From assembly GCF_030388325.1 (NCBI RefSeq), contig NZ_CP103794.1:3224001-3288000 (forward strand): a stretch of 64,000 bases of DNA. Direction: 5' to 3'. Shown here one piece after another: positions 7,354 to 16,327 of the stretch. Position numbers and translations under genes: made by a program. The first letter of the stretch is position 1, and each line of letters begins with the position of its first letter. This stretch comes from Flavobacterium johnsoniae (GTDB taxonomy: Bacteria; Bacteroidota; Bacteroidia; Flavobacteriales; Flavobacteriaceae). The notes beneath the pieces are model-generated. The model made no database searches. It was not told where the DNA came from and was given only the letters and a program-made list of their open reading frames with translations.

Positions 7354-8844
7354 CTAATTAACTCCTCCGCCTAAAGCTTTGTACAACAATACTTGTGAAT
7401 TGGCATTTCGCAACTGGATATCTACAAAATCTAGTTCTGCCTGCAGTTTATTTTGCTGTGCGCTAATGATTTCCAAATAATTGGCATAACCGCTTAAGTA
7501 CAAATCATTCGAAACATTTACAGCAATTTCAAGATGATCAATTTCTTTCAGTTTGTATTTCAAAACATCTTCGTAAGCTTCATTTCTGTGCAATAATGCG
7601 CTCAATTCGTTAAAAGCCGTTGTTACACTATTTTGATATTGAAGAAAAGAAATTTCTTGTCTTCTATTCGAAACATAAAATTCCTGTTTAATCTGACCTT
7701 TGTTGAAAACAGGAGCAGTTAATCCGCCCAAAATCTGCCAAGCGAAAGAACCTGCGTCAAATAAAGTGTTGAATGAAAACGAATTAAAACCTGCATAACC
7801 TCCCAAATTTACAGTCGGAAAAAAGGCCGCACGAGCCGATTTCGCATCAGCATTGCTTGCCAATAATTCAAAATAAGCTTCAGAAACATCGGGTCTTTTA
7901 TGAATGATAGAATCCACACTTATTTTTTGGTTTAAAACCTCTAAATGACCAGCTAAGAAATCGCTGCTTCGGTCTATTTTTCCGCCATATTCTCCCAAAA
8001 GCGTCAATAAAGCTTTTTCAGTTTGATCAATGCTTAACTTCAATTCTGAAGCTTCAGCATGAATATTATTGTTTTGTGCATTAAACTGTTGTACAGCTAG
8101 TTCTGTAGCTTTTCCCACAGATCTTTGTGCCGAAACAATATCAAGTGCTCTTTCTTGCGTTTTTAAGTTGTCATCATAAATTGTAGCTTGTTTGTCTAAA
8201 GCGATAAGTTTGAAATACAAATCGGCAACATCGCCCAAAAGACGCGTTTGCAATAAACGCATTCCTTGTTGTGAAGCAAAAAATCGCTGTTGCGCTGCTT
8301 TTTTACGATTGCTTAATTTTCCCCAAATATCAGCTTCCCAAGAAACTTTTCCGCCCAAAAATAGGTTAGGAGTAACATCTTCATTGATTCTTTGTTTTTC
8401 GGTAATATTCTGCGAAAAGTTAGTATCGTAATTTCCAACTCCATCCATTGTATACTTTCCGTAATGAGTTCCAGAAGCATCAGCCACAAGATCTAAAGAG
8501 GGAAGAAGTGCCAGTTTTGCGACTTTTAAATGCGAATTGGCAATCAGGATTCTTTCCTGCATAATTAAATAATCAGGATTTTTAGCAATCGCCTTTTTAA
8601 GTAATTGTTCTAATTTCGGATCTTTAAAAAACGTTTCTGTTTTTAAGGGAATAAAGTCATTAGTTACAGCTTCTTTTCTTTGTGCATCAAAATTTTCTGG
8701 AAGTTTTGCAGCGTCTAATTTTGTACTGACTTTTGGTGCAGAACAAGCTGTCAAAAGTGAAATTGCGATTATTACTAAGGCACTTTTGGTTGTCCTTAGA
8801 AACTGTACATCAGCATTTTTATATTGATTTAATATCTCTTTCAT
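7354..8844 (-). CDS. TolC-family outer-membrane efflux lipoprotein (NodT/OprM type)
   Basis: Outer-membrane channel of an RND efflux system, 496 residues. A lipobox is visible in IAISLLTACSAP, so it is a lipoprotein like OprM/CusC rather than like E. coli TolC. The body contains two outer-membrane efflux repeats rich in long helices; FLGGKVSWEADIWGKLSNRKKAAQQ is a typical first-repeat motif and the second ends with LYKALGGGVN, a standard C-terminus (LYKALGGGW in relatives). It is the last gene of the adaptor-pump-channel operon, 254 bases after the pump gene. That gap holds a family-1 repeat, which could affect channel expression. Confidence 0.92.
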   Translation of the reverse strand: MKEILNQYKNADVQFLRTTKSALVIIAISLLTACSAPKVSTKLDAAKLPENFDAQRKEAVTNDFIPLKTETFFKDPKLEQLLKKAIAKNPDYLIMQERILIANSHLKVAKLALLPSLDLVADASGTHYGKYTMDGVGNYDTNFSQNITEKQRINEDVTPNLFLGGKVSWEADIWGKLSNRKKAAQQRFFASQQGMRLLQTRLLGDVADLYFKLIALDKQATIYDDNLKTQERALDIVSAQRSVGKATELAVQQFNAQNNNIHAEASELKLSIDQTEKALLTLLGEYGGKIDRSSDFLAGHLEVLNQKISVDSIIHKRPDVSEAYFELLASNADAKSARAAFFPTVNLGGYAGFNSFSFNTLFDAGSFAWQILGGLTAPVFNKGQIKQEFYVSNRRQEISFLQYQNSVTTAFNELSALLHRNEAYEDVLKYKLKEIDHLEIAVNVSNDLYLSGYANYLEIISAQQNKLQAELDFVDIQLRNANSQVLLYKALGGGVN

Positions 8845-8885
8845 TGTTTTAGTTTATTTTGTTCAATCTATCGTTTAGTTTTTTT

Positions 8886-9089
8886 AACACATAGTCCCGA
8901 TAGCTATCGGGATTCTTTCTCAAAAAAAGGGAATTGAAAGAAACTAGTTTCTAACACATAGCCATACTTATAACTTTTCATTCGCCTAAAGTTTCAACTT
9001 TGGTTTTTGAAGATTACCGTTCAGCTATGTTTATTTAAATTAAGTGAAACGCCTTTCGACGCCTTCAAAATCCTATGATTCTATGTGTT
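8886..9089. repeat. Family-1 palindromic repeat, copy C (with inserts)
   Basis: About 204 bp between the RND pump and TolC-like genes. It starts AACACATAG and ends CTATGATTCTATGTGTT. The inside has the conserved GAAAGAAACTAGTTTCTAAC and AAGTGAAACGCC. It is longer than copies A and B. Extra material includes the 18-base palindrome TCCCGATAGCTATCGGGA directly after AACACATAG and a block near 8990 (CTAAAGTTTCAACTTTGG). Its placement inside an operon is notable. Confidence 0.8.
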
Positions 9090-9098
9090 TAAAAAACA

Positions 9099-12000
9099 TT
9101 AAGATTTACTCACTCGTTTTTCCAATTTTGCAAACAGTATATAAAGTCCAGGAATAATCAAGAGACCAAATACAGTTCCAATCAACATTCCTCCAGCCGC
9201 TGCTGTTCCGATTGAACGGTTACCAATTGCACCCGCGCCAGAGGCAATACATAGCGGAATCAATCCTGAAATAAAAGCAAACGAAGTCATCAAAATTGGA
9301 CGGAAACGAAGTCTGGCACCTTCAATTGCGGCTTCGACAATATCACGTCCGAGTTTGTTTTGCGCCATGGCAAATTCTACAATCAGAATGGCATTTTTGG
9401 CGAGCAGACCAATCAGCATGACGAGCGCCACTTGAGCATAAATATTATTGTCTAATCCGACCATTACAAGCGCGATGTAAGAACCGAAAACTCCAACAGG
9501 AAGACTTAATAAAACAGGGAAGGGAAGCAGCAAACTTTCGTATTGTGCCGCAAGCAATAAGTATACGAATAGTATACAAAGTGCAAAAATATAGATGGTT
9601 TGGTTTCCTGATAAGATCTCTTCACGTGTCATACCAGACCATTCCAATTCAAAACGGCTTGGCAGTTTTTCGGCAGCAATTTTTTCAACAGCGGCAATGG
9701 CATCTCCAGAACTATAACCTTCAGCAGGTTCACCGTTAATCATTGCTGACATGTACATATTGTAACGTGTTAAAACCTCTGGACCGTAAACTCTTTCTAA
9801 TTTGATAAATGTTGAAAAAGGAATCATTTCTCCTTTATCATTTTTCAAATACATATCCAAAATGCTTTCTGGATTTTGACGAAATTGCGGACTAGCTTGA
9901 ACCATTACTTTATACATTTGAGAAAAACGAATAAAATTAGTCGCGTAAAAAGAACCTAACATAGTCTGTAAAGTACTCATGGCATTGTCTACCGAAATTC
10001 CTTTTTTAGCCGCAAGATCATAATCTATGTGAATTAAATACTGAGGAAAAGTGGCATCAAAACTCGAAAATGAATTCTGAATTTCTGGCGAAGCATTCAA
10101 TTCTTTGATGAATTCTTTAGTTACTTTATCGGTGTTGGTAATACTTCCTCCAGATTTATCTAATAAACGAAGCTCAAAACCACTCGTGTTACCAAAACCT
10201 GGAACAGTTGGCGGAGCAAAAATCTCGATTTGAGCATCAGAAATTCCTTTTGTTTTTTCGGTAAGTTCTGCCATAAATTCCGTTACAGAAATATCACGTT
10301 CGCTCCAATCTTTTAAGTTGATCATTCCCATTCCGTACGAAGCTCCAGCAATTTCAGTAACAATACTGTATCCAGCAAGGGTAGTAACGTTATCAACACC
10401 TTTAATTCCTTTTGCGATTCTTGTTACTTCATCTAAAGCTTTTTCAGTACGTTCTACCGTTGCGCCTTGTGGCGTTGTAACGCTTACATAAACCATTCCT
10501 TGATCTTCTGTCGGAATAAATCCAGATGCTAAGAATTTTGTAGTTCCCCAAGTTAAAACACAAAACAGAACCAATAAACCAACTGTAACAGTATTACGAT
10601 CGGCAAATTTTACTAATACTTTGATGTATTTTGAAGTGATATTATCGAACCAATTATTGAATCTATGGAAGAATCTATCCAATAATGATTTTTTCTCTTT
10701 ATTAGGATCGTGCGCTTTTAGCATTATAGCACAAAGAGCAGGAGTAAGGGTAAGCGCATTAATACCTGAAATCACAATACTAATTGCCATTGTCAATGAG
10801 AACTGCCTGTAGAAAACTCCAACTGGACCACTCAAAAATGCAACTGGAATAAATACGGCTGCCATAACAATCGTAATAGCGATTACAGCTCCCGTAATTT
10901 CTTTCATCGCACTAATTGTAGCTTCCATTGGCGACATATGTTCTTCGGAGATTTTTACGTGAACGGCTTCGACGACGACAATGGCGTTATCGACCACAAT
11001 TCCGATAGAAAGTACTAAAGCGAAGAGCGTCAATAAGTTGATCGAGAATCCCATCATCGACATAAAAGTAAACGAACCGATAAGCGCGACAGGAACTGCT
11101 AAAACCGGAATTAAAGTCGATCTCCAATCTTGAAGGAAAAGGAAAACCACAAACGCCACTAAAATAAACGCTTCAACCAAAGTTCTTAATACTTCATGAA
11201 TCGAAGCATCAAGAAAACGAGAAACGTCATAAGCAATGTTAAATTCCATTCCGGGAGGAAATGAAGAACCTTTCAATTCTGCCATTTTTTCTTTTACACT
11301 TGCAATTACTTCTGATGCATTTGAGCCTGGACGCTGTTTTAGCATGATCGATGCAGAAGGTTTCCCGTCGGTTTTAGAAACCATTCCGTAACTCATCGCA
11401 CCAAATTCGATTTTAGAAATATCTTTTAATCTTAAAATCGTTCCGTCAGCGTTGGCTCTTAAAGGAATTTCTTCGTATTGTTTAGGTTCGAAAAATTTCC
11501 CGCCGTATTTAATTACGTATTGTAGCTGATTGTTCATTTGTCCTGAACCTTCACCAACTTTTCCTGGAGCGGCCGAAATGTTCTGCTTTTGAAGCGAATT
11601 AATGACTTCATTTGCTGAAATATTATACGAAAGCATTTTCTGCGGATCTAACCAAACACGCATCGAATATTCTTTTTGTCCCATAATTTCGGCACGACCG
11701 ACACCGTCAATACGCTTTAATTCCTGAAGAATATTAATATCGGTAAAGTTGAAGATAAACTGCTCATCTTGAGTTTTATCGGTACTTGTAATGTTCAAAT
11801 ACATCAACATACTATTTACCTCTTTTTCAGTTGTAACTCCGGCACGAATAACTTCTTCAGGAAGTTCATCCAAAATTGTTGTTACACGATTTTGAACGTT
11901 TACGGCAGCCAGATCGGGATCGGTTCCTACTTCAAAGAAAACCTGAATTAAAGTCAAACCATCATTAGAGGTAACGGTAGACATATAAGTCATTCCGGGA

Positions 12001-12215
12001 ACTCCATTTATGGCTCTTTCGAGCGGAAGGGCGACGGCATTGGCAGAAACCTCTGCGTTGGCTCCTGTATATTTTGCTGTAACGGTTACAGACGGTGGTA
12101 CAATATCGGGGAATTGGGTTATGGGAAGCTGAAACAACGCCAGCATTCCCAAAAGGACTATCATTACCGAGATAATTAACGACAATATTTTCCTTCTGAT
12201 AAATAACTCTATCAT
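9099..12215 (-). CDS. RND efflux pump, AcrB/HAE1 family
   Basis: Inner-membrane proton-driven efflux pump subunit of 1038 residues, normal for AcrB-like proteins, with twelve membrane helices and two large periplasmic loops. Landmarks are PITQFPDIVPPSVTVTAKYTG near the start, LVEAFILVAFVVFLFLQDWR at helix 2, GIVVDNAIVVVEAV at helix 4, VPVALIGSFTFMSMMGFSINLLTLFALVL split around 370-402, and LIGLLAKNAILIVEFA in the second half. The helix-4 proton-relay pair reads Asp409-Asn410 rather than Asp-Asp; the partner Lys of LLAKNA is present. It lies between adaptor and channel genes and should form the tripartite complex with them. Substrates cannot be predicted from sequence. Confidence 0.95.
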   Translation of the reverse strand: MIELFIRRKILSLIISVMIVLLGMLALFQLPITQFPDIVPPSVTVTAKYTGANAEVSANAVALPLERAINGVPGMTYMSTVTSNDGLTLIQVFFEVGTDPDLAAVNVQNRVTTILDELPEEVIRAGVTTEKEVNSMLMYLNITSTDKTQDEQFIFNFTDINILQELKRIDGVGRAEIMGQKEYSMRVWLDPQKMLSYNISANEVINSLQKQNISAAPGKVGEGSGQMNNQLQYVIKYGGKFFEPKQYEEIPLRANADGTILRLKDISKIEFGAMSYGMVSKTDGKPSASIMLKQRPGSNASEVIASVKEKMAELKGSSFPPGMEFNIAYDVSRFLDASIHEVLRTLVEAFILVAFVVFLFLQDWRSTLIPVLAVPVALIGSFTFMSMMGFSINLLTLFALVLSIGIVVDNAIVVVEAVHVKISEEHMSPMEATISAMKEITGAVIAITIVMAAVFIPVAFLSGPVGVFYRQFSLTMAISIVISGINALTLTPALCAIMLKAHDPNKEKKSLLDRFFHRFNNWFDNITSKYIKVLVKFADRNTVTVGLLVLFCVLTWGTTKFLASGFIPTEDQGMVYVSVTTPQGATVERTEKALDEVTRIAKGIKGVDNVTTLAGYSIVTEIAGASYGMGMINLKDWSERDISVTEFMAELTEKTKGISDAQIEIFAPPTVPGFGNTSGFELRLLDKSGGSITNTDKVTKEFIKELNASPEIQNSFSSFDATFPQYLIHIDYDLAAKKGISVDNAMSTLQTMLGSFYATNFIRFSQMYKVMVQASPQFRQNPESILDMYLKNDKGEMIPFSTFIKLERVYGPEVLTRYNMYMSAMINGEPAEGYSSGDAIAAVEKIAAEKLPSRFELEWSGMTREEILSGNQTIYIFALCILFVYLLLAAQYESLLLPFPVLLSLPVGVFGSYIALVMVGLDNNIYAQVALVMLIGLLAKNAILIVEFAMAQNKLGRDIVEAAIEGARLRFRPILMTSFAFISGLIPLCIASGAGAIGNRSIGTAAAGGMLIGTVFGLLIIPGLYILFAKLEKRVSKS

Positions 12216-12265
12216 TTTAAATTTTTTAGATCAATAATTAAATAACTGTTTTACAGGTCGATAAA

Positions 12266-13360
12266 CTACATTTGTTTCATGTTGATTTTATCGCCATCTC
12301 TCAACGATTGTGTGCCTTCTTCTACAATCAGGTCGTCTCTTTTTAGACCTTCATTTAGAATGTAAACATCATCAAGTGTGCTTTCGATTGTAACATTCGT
12401 CATTTTAACTACTCCATCTTTTTTTACCAGAAATACATATTGTTTGTCCTGAATAGAAAAAACTGCTTTTTGCGGAATTAATATTGCATTGGTTTTAGGC
12501 TCTGAAATAATTAATTTTCCAGAAGTTCCGTGTTTGATAAAACCCTGCGGATTGTGAAATTTTGCTTTGTATTGAATAGAACCAGTTTCTCTGTCGATTT
12601 CTCCGTCGGCGGTTCTTAATTCTCCTTTTTGGTCATAAACTAGTCCGTTTGGTAATATTAATTTGATATCACCATGGGTGTTTAAGGTTTTGTCTTCCAT
12701 CATCTGGAAATACGTATTCTCAGGAATGGAGAAATACGCATAAACGTCATCTAACTGAGAAACAGTAGTTAACAATGAACCGTTTTCAATTAAACTTCCT
12801 TCTTTAAACGGAATTCTATCAACTGTTCCGTCAAATGGCGCGCGGATTGTGGTAAAACTAATTTGTTGGTTTATTGCTTTTTTTTCTGCAACGGCGTGCG
12901 CAACTTTCGCGGAAGCGGCTTCGTATTTTGCTTTAGATAATTCTAATTCTTTGTCTGCAATTACTTTTTTATTGAATAATGTTTGCGCTTGTTCCAATTC
13001 TACGGTTGCAATTCTTAAATCGGCTTTGGCACTTTTGTAAACGGCCTCGGCTTTTAACAGTTGAATCTGAAGTTCAACATCACTTATTTTAAAAAGGATT
13101 TGTCCTTTTTTTACTTTTTGTCCTTCGCTCACGTAAACTTTATCCAGTAAACCTGGAATACGAACGTGAATTTCTACATTGTTTTTTGCATGTACATCGG
13201 CAACAAATTTGCTCGAAACTATAGTGTCTTTTAAGGTAACTTTATAAACAGGAACTGTTTTTACGTTGTCGGAATTCTTTTTAGATTTATCTCCGCACGA
13301 GACTAAAACAAATAAAGCCAAAGTGCATAAAAGGAATTTATTTTTATAAATGCTCATCAT
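12266..13360 (-). CDS. RND efflux periplasmic adaptor (membrane fusion protein)
   Basis: Periplasmic adaptor linking the RND pump to the outer-membrane channel, 364 residues. The N-terminus MMSIYKNKFLLCTLALFVLVSCG is a lipoprotein signal with Cys at the lipobox. A beta-barrel/lipoyl/alpha-hairpin plan is visible: KNNVEIHVRIPGLLDKVYVSEG and VKKGQILFKI form the first lipoyl half, a coiled hairpin follows (about 85-150), and FTTIRAPFDGTVDRIPFKEGS is the second lipoyl half. Two adjacent ATG codons are possible starts. It is 50 bases ahead of the pump gene in the same direction. The upstream region holds a small secreted ORF and a -7 element (14011-14018). Confidence 0.93.
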   Translation of the reverse strand: MMSIYKNKFLLCTLALFVLVSCGDKSKKNSDNVKTVPVYKVTLKDTIVSSKFVADVHAKNNVEIHVRIPGLLDKVYVSEGQKVKKGQILFKISDVELQIQLLKAEAVYKSAKADLRIATVELEQAQTLFNKKVIADKELELSKAKYEAASAKVAHAVAEKKAINQQISFTTIRAPFDGTVDRIPFKEGSLIENGSLLTTVSQLDDVYAYFSIPENTYFQMMEDKTLNTHGDIKLILPNGLVYDQKGELRTADGEIDRETGSIQYKAKFHNPQGFIKHGTSGKLIISEPKTNAILIPQKAVFSIQDKQYVFLVKKDGVVKMTNVTIESTLDDVYILNEGLKRDDLIVEEGTQSLRDGDKINMKQM

Positions 13361-13589
13361 TAGGTTTTTAATTTTTTTGAATAAATAGATCTTCTTCCTG
13401 ATAAATAATAAAAGGAAGTGAATTTGGATTTTAGATATAAGATGGTTTGCGGATACTTCATGTTCAGAAGTTCCGTTTTTGGGAATATTTTTATATAAAT
13501 GATTTTCTCAAAATACGAGGTGAGCGTAAATGAGAAGTCATTTCAGAAAACTTCTGAAATTAAATATAAAAACAACAAAATTTTGAGGT

Positions 13590-13949
13590 CTAGAAAAGTT
13601 GGTACAAATGCAGATAAGTATGCCTTTGAACCTGGTATATTTTGGCTATACCATATATTAAGCTTTTTTTGTAAAGCTTGAAGTTGATTAAATTACTGAA
13701 ATAAGGAGCTTTTATCGTACTTTGTTCTAAAGTCGTCGCTCTTCCTTTTATCTTCTTTTTTGCAACACAATGAAGATCAATTGTTTTAGAAGTTGAAAAA
13801 TCCGAAGAAAAACTTAATACATCGTCTGTTGCAACGCTGTCGAGAGTAATACAACTGTTGGCATGATGAATCGGCTGATACGTCTCTGTTCCTCTAAAAA
13901 AAGAAAGCAGAGAAAGTAAAACGATATATATGAACTTTATAGGTTTCAT
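13590..13949 (-). CDS. Small predicted secreted protein upstream of the efflux operon
   Basis: ORF of 119 codons that I do not recognise. The start is MKPIKFIYIVLLSLLSFF, a plausible signal peptide or membrane anchor. The rest is polar, with a basic KKKIKGR segment near 70 and a C-terminal YQVQRHTYLHLYQLF. There are two cysteines. It has an ATG start and a -7 element (TATATTTG) 62 bases upstream, so it may be the first gene of the RND transcript, 229 bases ahead of the adaptor. It could alternatively be a leader ORF or spurious. No function is proposed. Confidence 0.5.
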   Translation of the reverse strand: MKPIKFIYIVLLSLLSFFRGTETYQPIHHANSCITLDSVATDDVLSFSSDFSTSKTIDLHCVAKKKIKGRATTLEQSTIKAPYFSNLINFKLYKKSLIYGIAKIYQVQRHTYLHLYQLF

Positions 13950-14010
13950 TTACAGCACAGCAGATTAATTTTGTTCCTTAGAAATAGGCTTATAATTGTT
14001 TATAGAGCGC

Positions 14011-14018
14011 CAAATATA
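14011..14018 (-). promoter_or_regulatory. Candidate -7 element upstream of the efflux region
   Basis: TATATTTG on the minus strand fits TAnnTTTG and lies 62 bases before ATG 13949. It could drive the small ORF and the RND genes. No -33 TTG at 19-base spacing was found, so support is partial. Confidence 0.4.
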
Positions 14019-14184
14019 ACAAATTGAAAAGCAAGGATTCTTAAAATTTTTGTAAATCCAGTGAGATTTTAAGATTTAATAATAATCGAAGTTGATTTTT
14101 AAGGTTTTAATTTTTATTTGGTTTTATATTAAAAAGTTATAATTTGTATCTTACTTTTATGAAACTAATTAAAAATAACATAAC

Positions 14185-14544
14185 ATGTCAAATCAATTCG
14201 AACACGTAATAGAAAAAGCTTACAATGCTTTTAACGAAAGAAATATCGACAATTGTCTATCAACCATGCAGGAAGATGTACAATGGTCAAAAGCTTGGGA
14301 AGGCGGTTATATAAGCGGTCACGATGAAATCCGTCAATATTGGACAAGACAATGGACTGAAATTAATCCGAAAGTAAAGCCTGTTGGTTTTGATGAAAGA
14401 GAAAATGGAAGCTTGGAAGTAAAAGTGCATCAAAACGTAAAAGATCTGCAAGGCAATTTGATGTTTGATGGATTCGTAAAACACGTTTATACTTTTGAAA
14501 ATGGGTTGATTAAAACCATGGATATTGAGTTGATGGAGAATTAA
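14185..14544 (+). CDS. NTF2-like (SnoaL/nuclear transport factor 2 fold) protein
   Basis: Cytosolic protein of 119 residues with the signature of a SnoaL-like NTF2 domain. AYNAFNERNIDNCLSTMQEDVQWSKAWEGG at the start and GHDEIRQYWTRQW next form the usual helix and cone edge, and the C-terminal strand reads VKHVYTFENGLIKTMDIE. Such proteins bind small hydrophobic ligands or act as isomerases/hydratases; many have no assigned substrate. The gene stands alone between the divergent efflux region and the M14 gene. Single-domain length is normal for the family. Function beyond the fold is not inferable. Confidence 0.8.
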   Translation: MSNQFEHVIEKAYNAFNERNIDNCLSTMQEDVQWSKAWEGGYISGHDEIRQYWTRQWTEINPKVKPVGFDERENGSLEVKVHQNVKDLQGNLMFDGFVKHVYTFENGLIKTMDIELMEN

Positions 14545-14612
14545 GATTTGAGAATTAAGTAGTAAGAATAATTTCGTAACTCGTGATTTTAGTCTAAACC
14601 CTTGAAGTTTTT

Positions 14613-14620
14613 TATCTTTG
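14613..14620 (+). promoter_or_regulatory. Candidate -7 element of the M14-family gene
   Basis: TATCTTTG matches the Bacteroidota -7 consensus and is 56 bases ahead of the preferred GTG start at 14677. No clear -33 element was seen at the normal spacing. Confidence 0.45.
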
Positions 14621-14676
14621 CGGTTTAAAAATTAATAGAGAAAACACTTTTGTTTTCTTTTATAAAAGAATACCAC

Positions 14677-15720
14677 GTGAATTACTTAAAGCTTTTAAGC
14701 ATAAAATTATTGCTGTTACTGCCCTTTATTGGTTTTAGTCAAAATCTAGAAAAAATAGTAAAAGAAAACATCGGAAAAAGAACAGATACTTTAGTTCAAT
14801 TTAAAATAGATTCGCCTTATAACTATATGCCCGTAACTATTATTTCGGGAAAAGAAAAAGGACCAGTTTTTACCATAATTGCAGGAATTCACGGTTTTGA
14901 ATATCCACCAATAACAGCTGTTCAGGAATTAATTAAGGAAATTGATCCTAAAAAGTTAAAAGGAACTTTGGTTGTGGTTCCAATTGCGAATGTTGCTTCG
15001 TTTTATAAAAGAACACTGTTTGTAAATCCGCTTGACGGAAAAAATCTTAATAATGCTTTTCCAGGTTCAGCATCTGGAACTATTACTGAGCAGATTGCTA
15101 ATTATATAACTAAGGAAATAATTCCGCTTTCAGATGTTTTTCTGGATATTCATGCGGGAGATGCTAATGAAGATTTGTTGCCTTTTATTTGCTATTACAA
15201 TAATACTTTAGAAGAAAAGAAAACACTTTTAAGCAGTAAACTTTCTGAGATTTCAGGAATTAATCACATTGTTTCTTATCCGTATACGATTACTAAAACT
15301 GAGCCTGCAAAATATGCTTTTAAACAAGCTTCGCAAAACGGAAAAACTGCTTTGAGCATTGAAGCAGGAAAGTTAGGAAATGTGCAGACAGAATCTGTTC
15401 ATTTAATTAAAAAAGCGGTCTATAATATGTTGAATTATATGGAAATGTACAATAAAGGTGCAGCTCCTGTGAAAAATCCATCAGCCGTTTATTTGAATAA
15501 TCAAGAATATGTAAAAGCAGACTTTAATGGAATTTTTCACAGTACTTTGAAAAGTGGAGATTACATTCAAAAAGGAGATAAAATCGGATTTATTTCTAAT
15601 GAATTTGGAAAGGTTTTGAGTGAAATAAAATTTCCGGCAAACGGAGTTATTTTGTATAAAATCGGGACACCACCAGTAAATAAGAATGAAACTGTTTTTT
15701 GTATTGGGTATTCAAATTGA
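14677..15720 (+). CDS. Secreted M14-type succinylglutamate desuccinylase/aspartoacylase-like protein
   Basis: Zinc-hydrolase-fold protein of about 347 residues with an N-terminal signal peptide (KLLSIKLLLLLPFIGFSQ). GIHGFEYPP is the zinc-binding HxxE motif of the AstE/AspA (M14) family, and the further zinc ligand is in DVFLDIHAGDA. These conserved residues suggest an active amidohydrolase or carboxypeptidase acting outside the cytoplasm. The C-terminal part ends with an SH3-like barrel region (YIQKGDKIGFISNEFGKV). An in-frame TTG at 14650 is possible, but GTG 14677 gives the cleaner signal peptide. The substrate is unknown; the protein is secreted, unlike the catabolic AstE. Confidence 0.8.
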   Translation: MNYLKLLSIKLLLLLPFIGFSQNLEKIVKENIGKRTDTLVQFKIDSPYNYMPVTIISGKEKGPVFTIIAGIHGFEYPPITAVQELIKEIDPKKLKGTLVVVPIANVASFYKRTLFVNPLDGKNLNNAFPGSASGTITEQIANYITKEIIPLSDVFLDIHAGDANEDLLPFICYYNNTLEEKKTLLSSKLSEISGINHIVSYPYTITKTEPAKYAFKQASQNGKTALSIEAGKLGNVQTESVHLIKKAVYNMLNYMEMYNKGAAPVKNPSAVYLNNQEYVKADFNGIFHSTLKSGDYIQKGDKIGFISNEFGKVLSEIKFPANGVILYKIGTPPVNKNETVFCIGYSN

Positions 15721-15785
15721 GATTTTAATGTGTATTAATAAGACTTTCATCTTATGAAGAGTAAAAATTAAAGTAAATTGGATAT

Positions 15786-16256
15786 ATGATTAATTTAAAA
15801 AGAATAGAAGATTATATTCTCAATTATAAAAATGAAAATCCTTTTATTTTTTATTTAAAGATAATTTTTTTAAATCTACAACACTTAAAACAATTAACAG
15901 TAACAGATTTTTTATTAGAAAATGAGAAGTTTAGTGTTGAATTTGAGTTAGAAGAGGTCTTTTTAAAACTAGAATTAGACAATTTTTTTATAAATATTCA
16001 GATTAATGGAATTGAGCAGTATTATATTTTAGAAAATAATTTTCAAATTGAAGAATTGATAAATGATTTTTTTAAAGGAAACTATATTATAAAGCGATTT
16101 GTCAATAAAAATGGGAAAGTAAGATTCTTAAAACTAATTTGGATTAATAAAAATTTAAAAAAATATAATATCAAATTCAAAATTGGTTGGTTAAACTGCA
16201 AAAATAATATTAAAAATATATACGTAGAAAAAGGTGTAATTTTATTAAAGGTTTAA
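15786..16256 (+). CDS. Hypothetical protein, extremely AT-rich
   Basis: ORF of 156 codons with no recognisable domain. Starting MINLKRIEDYILNYKNENPF, it is rich in Ile, Asn, Lys, Phe and Leu and looks like an alpha/beta cytosolic protein without signal peptide. The coding sequence counts about 15-22 percent G+C in sampled 60-base rows, well below neighbouring genes, which points to recent acquisition. It follows the M14 gene by 65 bases and is closed by a hairpin terminator. Small AT-rich orphans of this kind in Bacteroidota are often immunity or accessory proteins, but nothing here proves that. Confidence 0.65.
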   Translation: MINLKRIEDYILNYKNENPFIFYLKIIFLNLQHLKQLTVTDFLLENEKFSVEFELEEVFLKLELDNFFINIQINGIEQYYILENNFQIEELINDFFKGNYIIKRFVNKNGKVRFLKLIWINKNLKKYNIKFKIGWLNCKNNIKNIYVEKGVILLKV

Positions 16257-16271
16257 AATGATATAATTAAA

Positions 16272-16301
16272 AAAGGTTTATACTTTTCAGCATAAACCTT
16301 T
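16272..16301. terminator. Probable bidirectional terminator between the orphan and pgl
   Basis: A perfect 10-base stem, AAAGGTTTAT with ATAAACCTTT, has a 10-base loop. It lies between two convergent genes (stops at 16256 and 16328). A and T runs on both sides are short, so it is a moderate terminator. Confidence 0.65.
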
Positions 16302-16327
16302 AATTCTATAATCATAAAAACAATTTC

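Noticed and set aside
9545..9739. Plus-strand ORF inside the RND pump gene
   Set aside because: It is antisense to a conserved pump region with no features of its own.
13499..13681. Plus-strand ORF of 60 codons near the efflux operon
   Set aside because: It overlaps the better minus-strand ORF at 13590-13949, lacks a signal or domain, and has no upstream promoter-like site.
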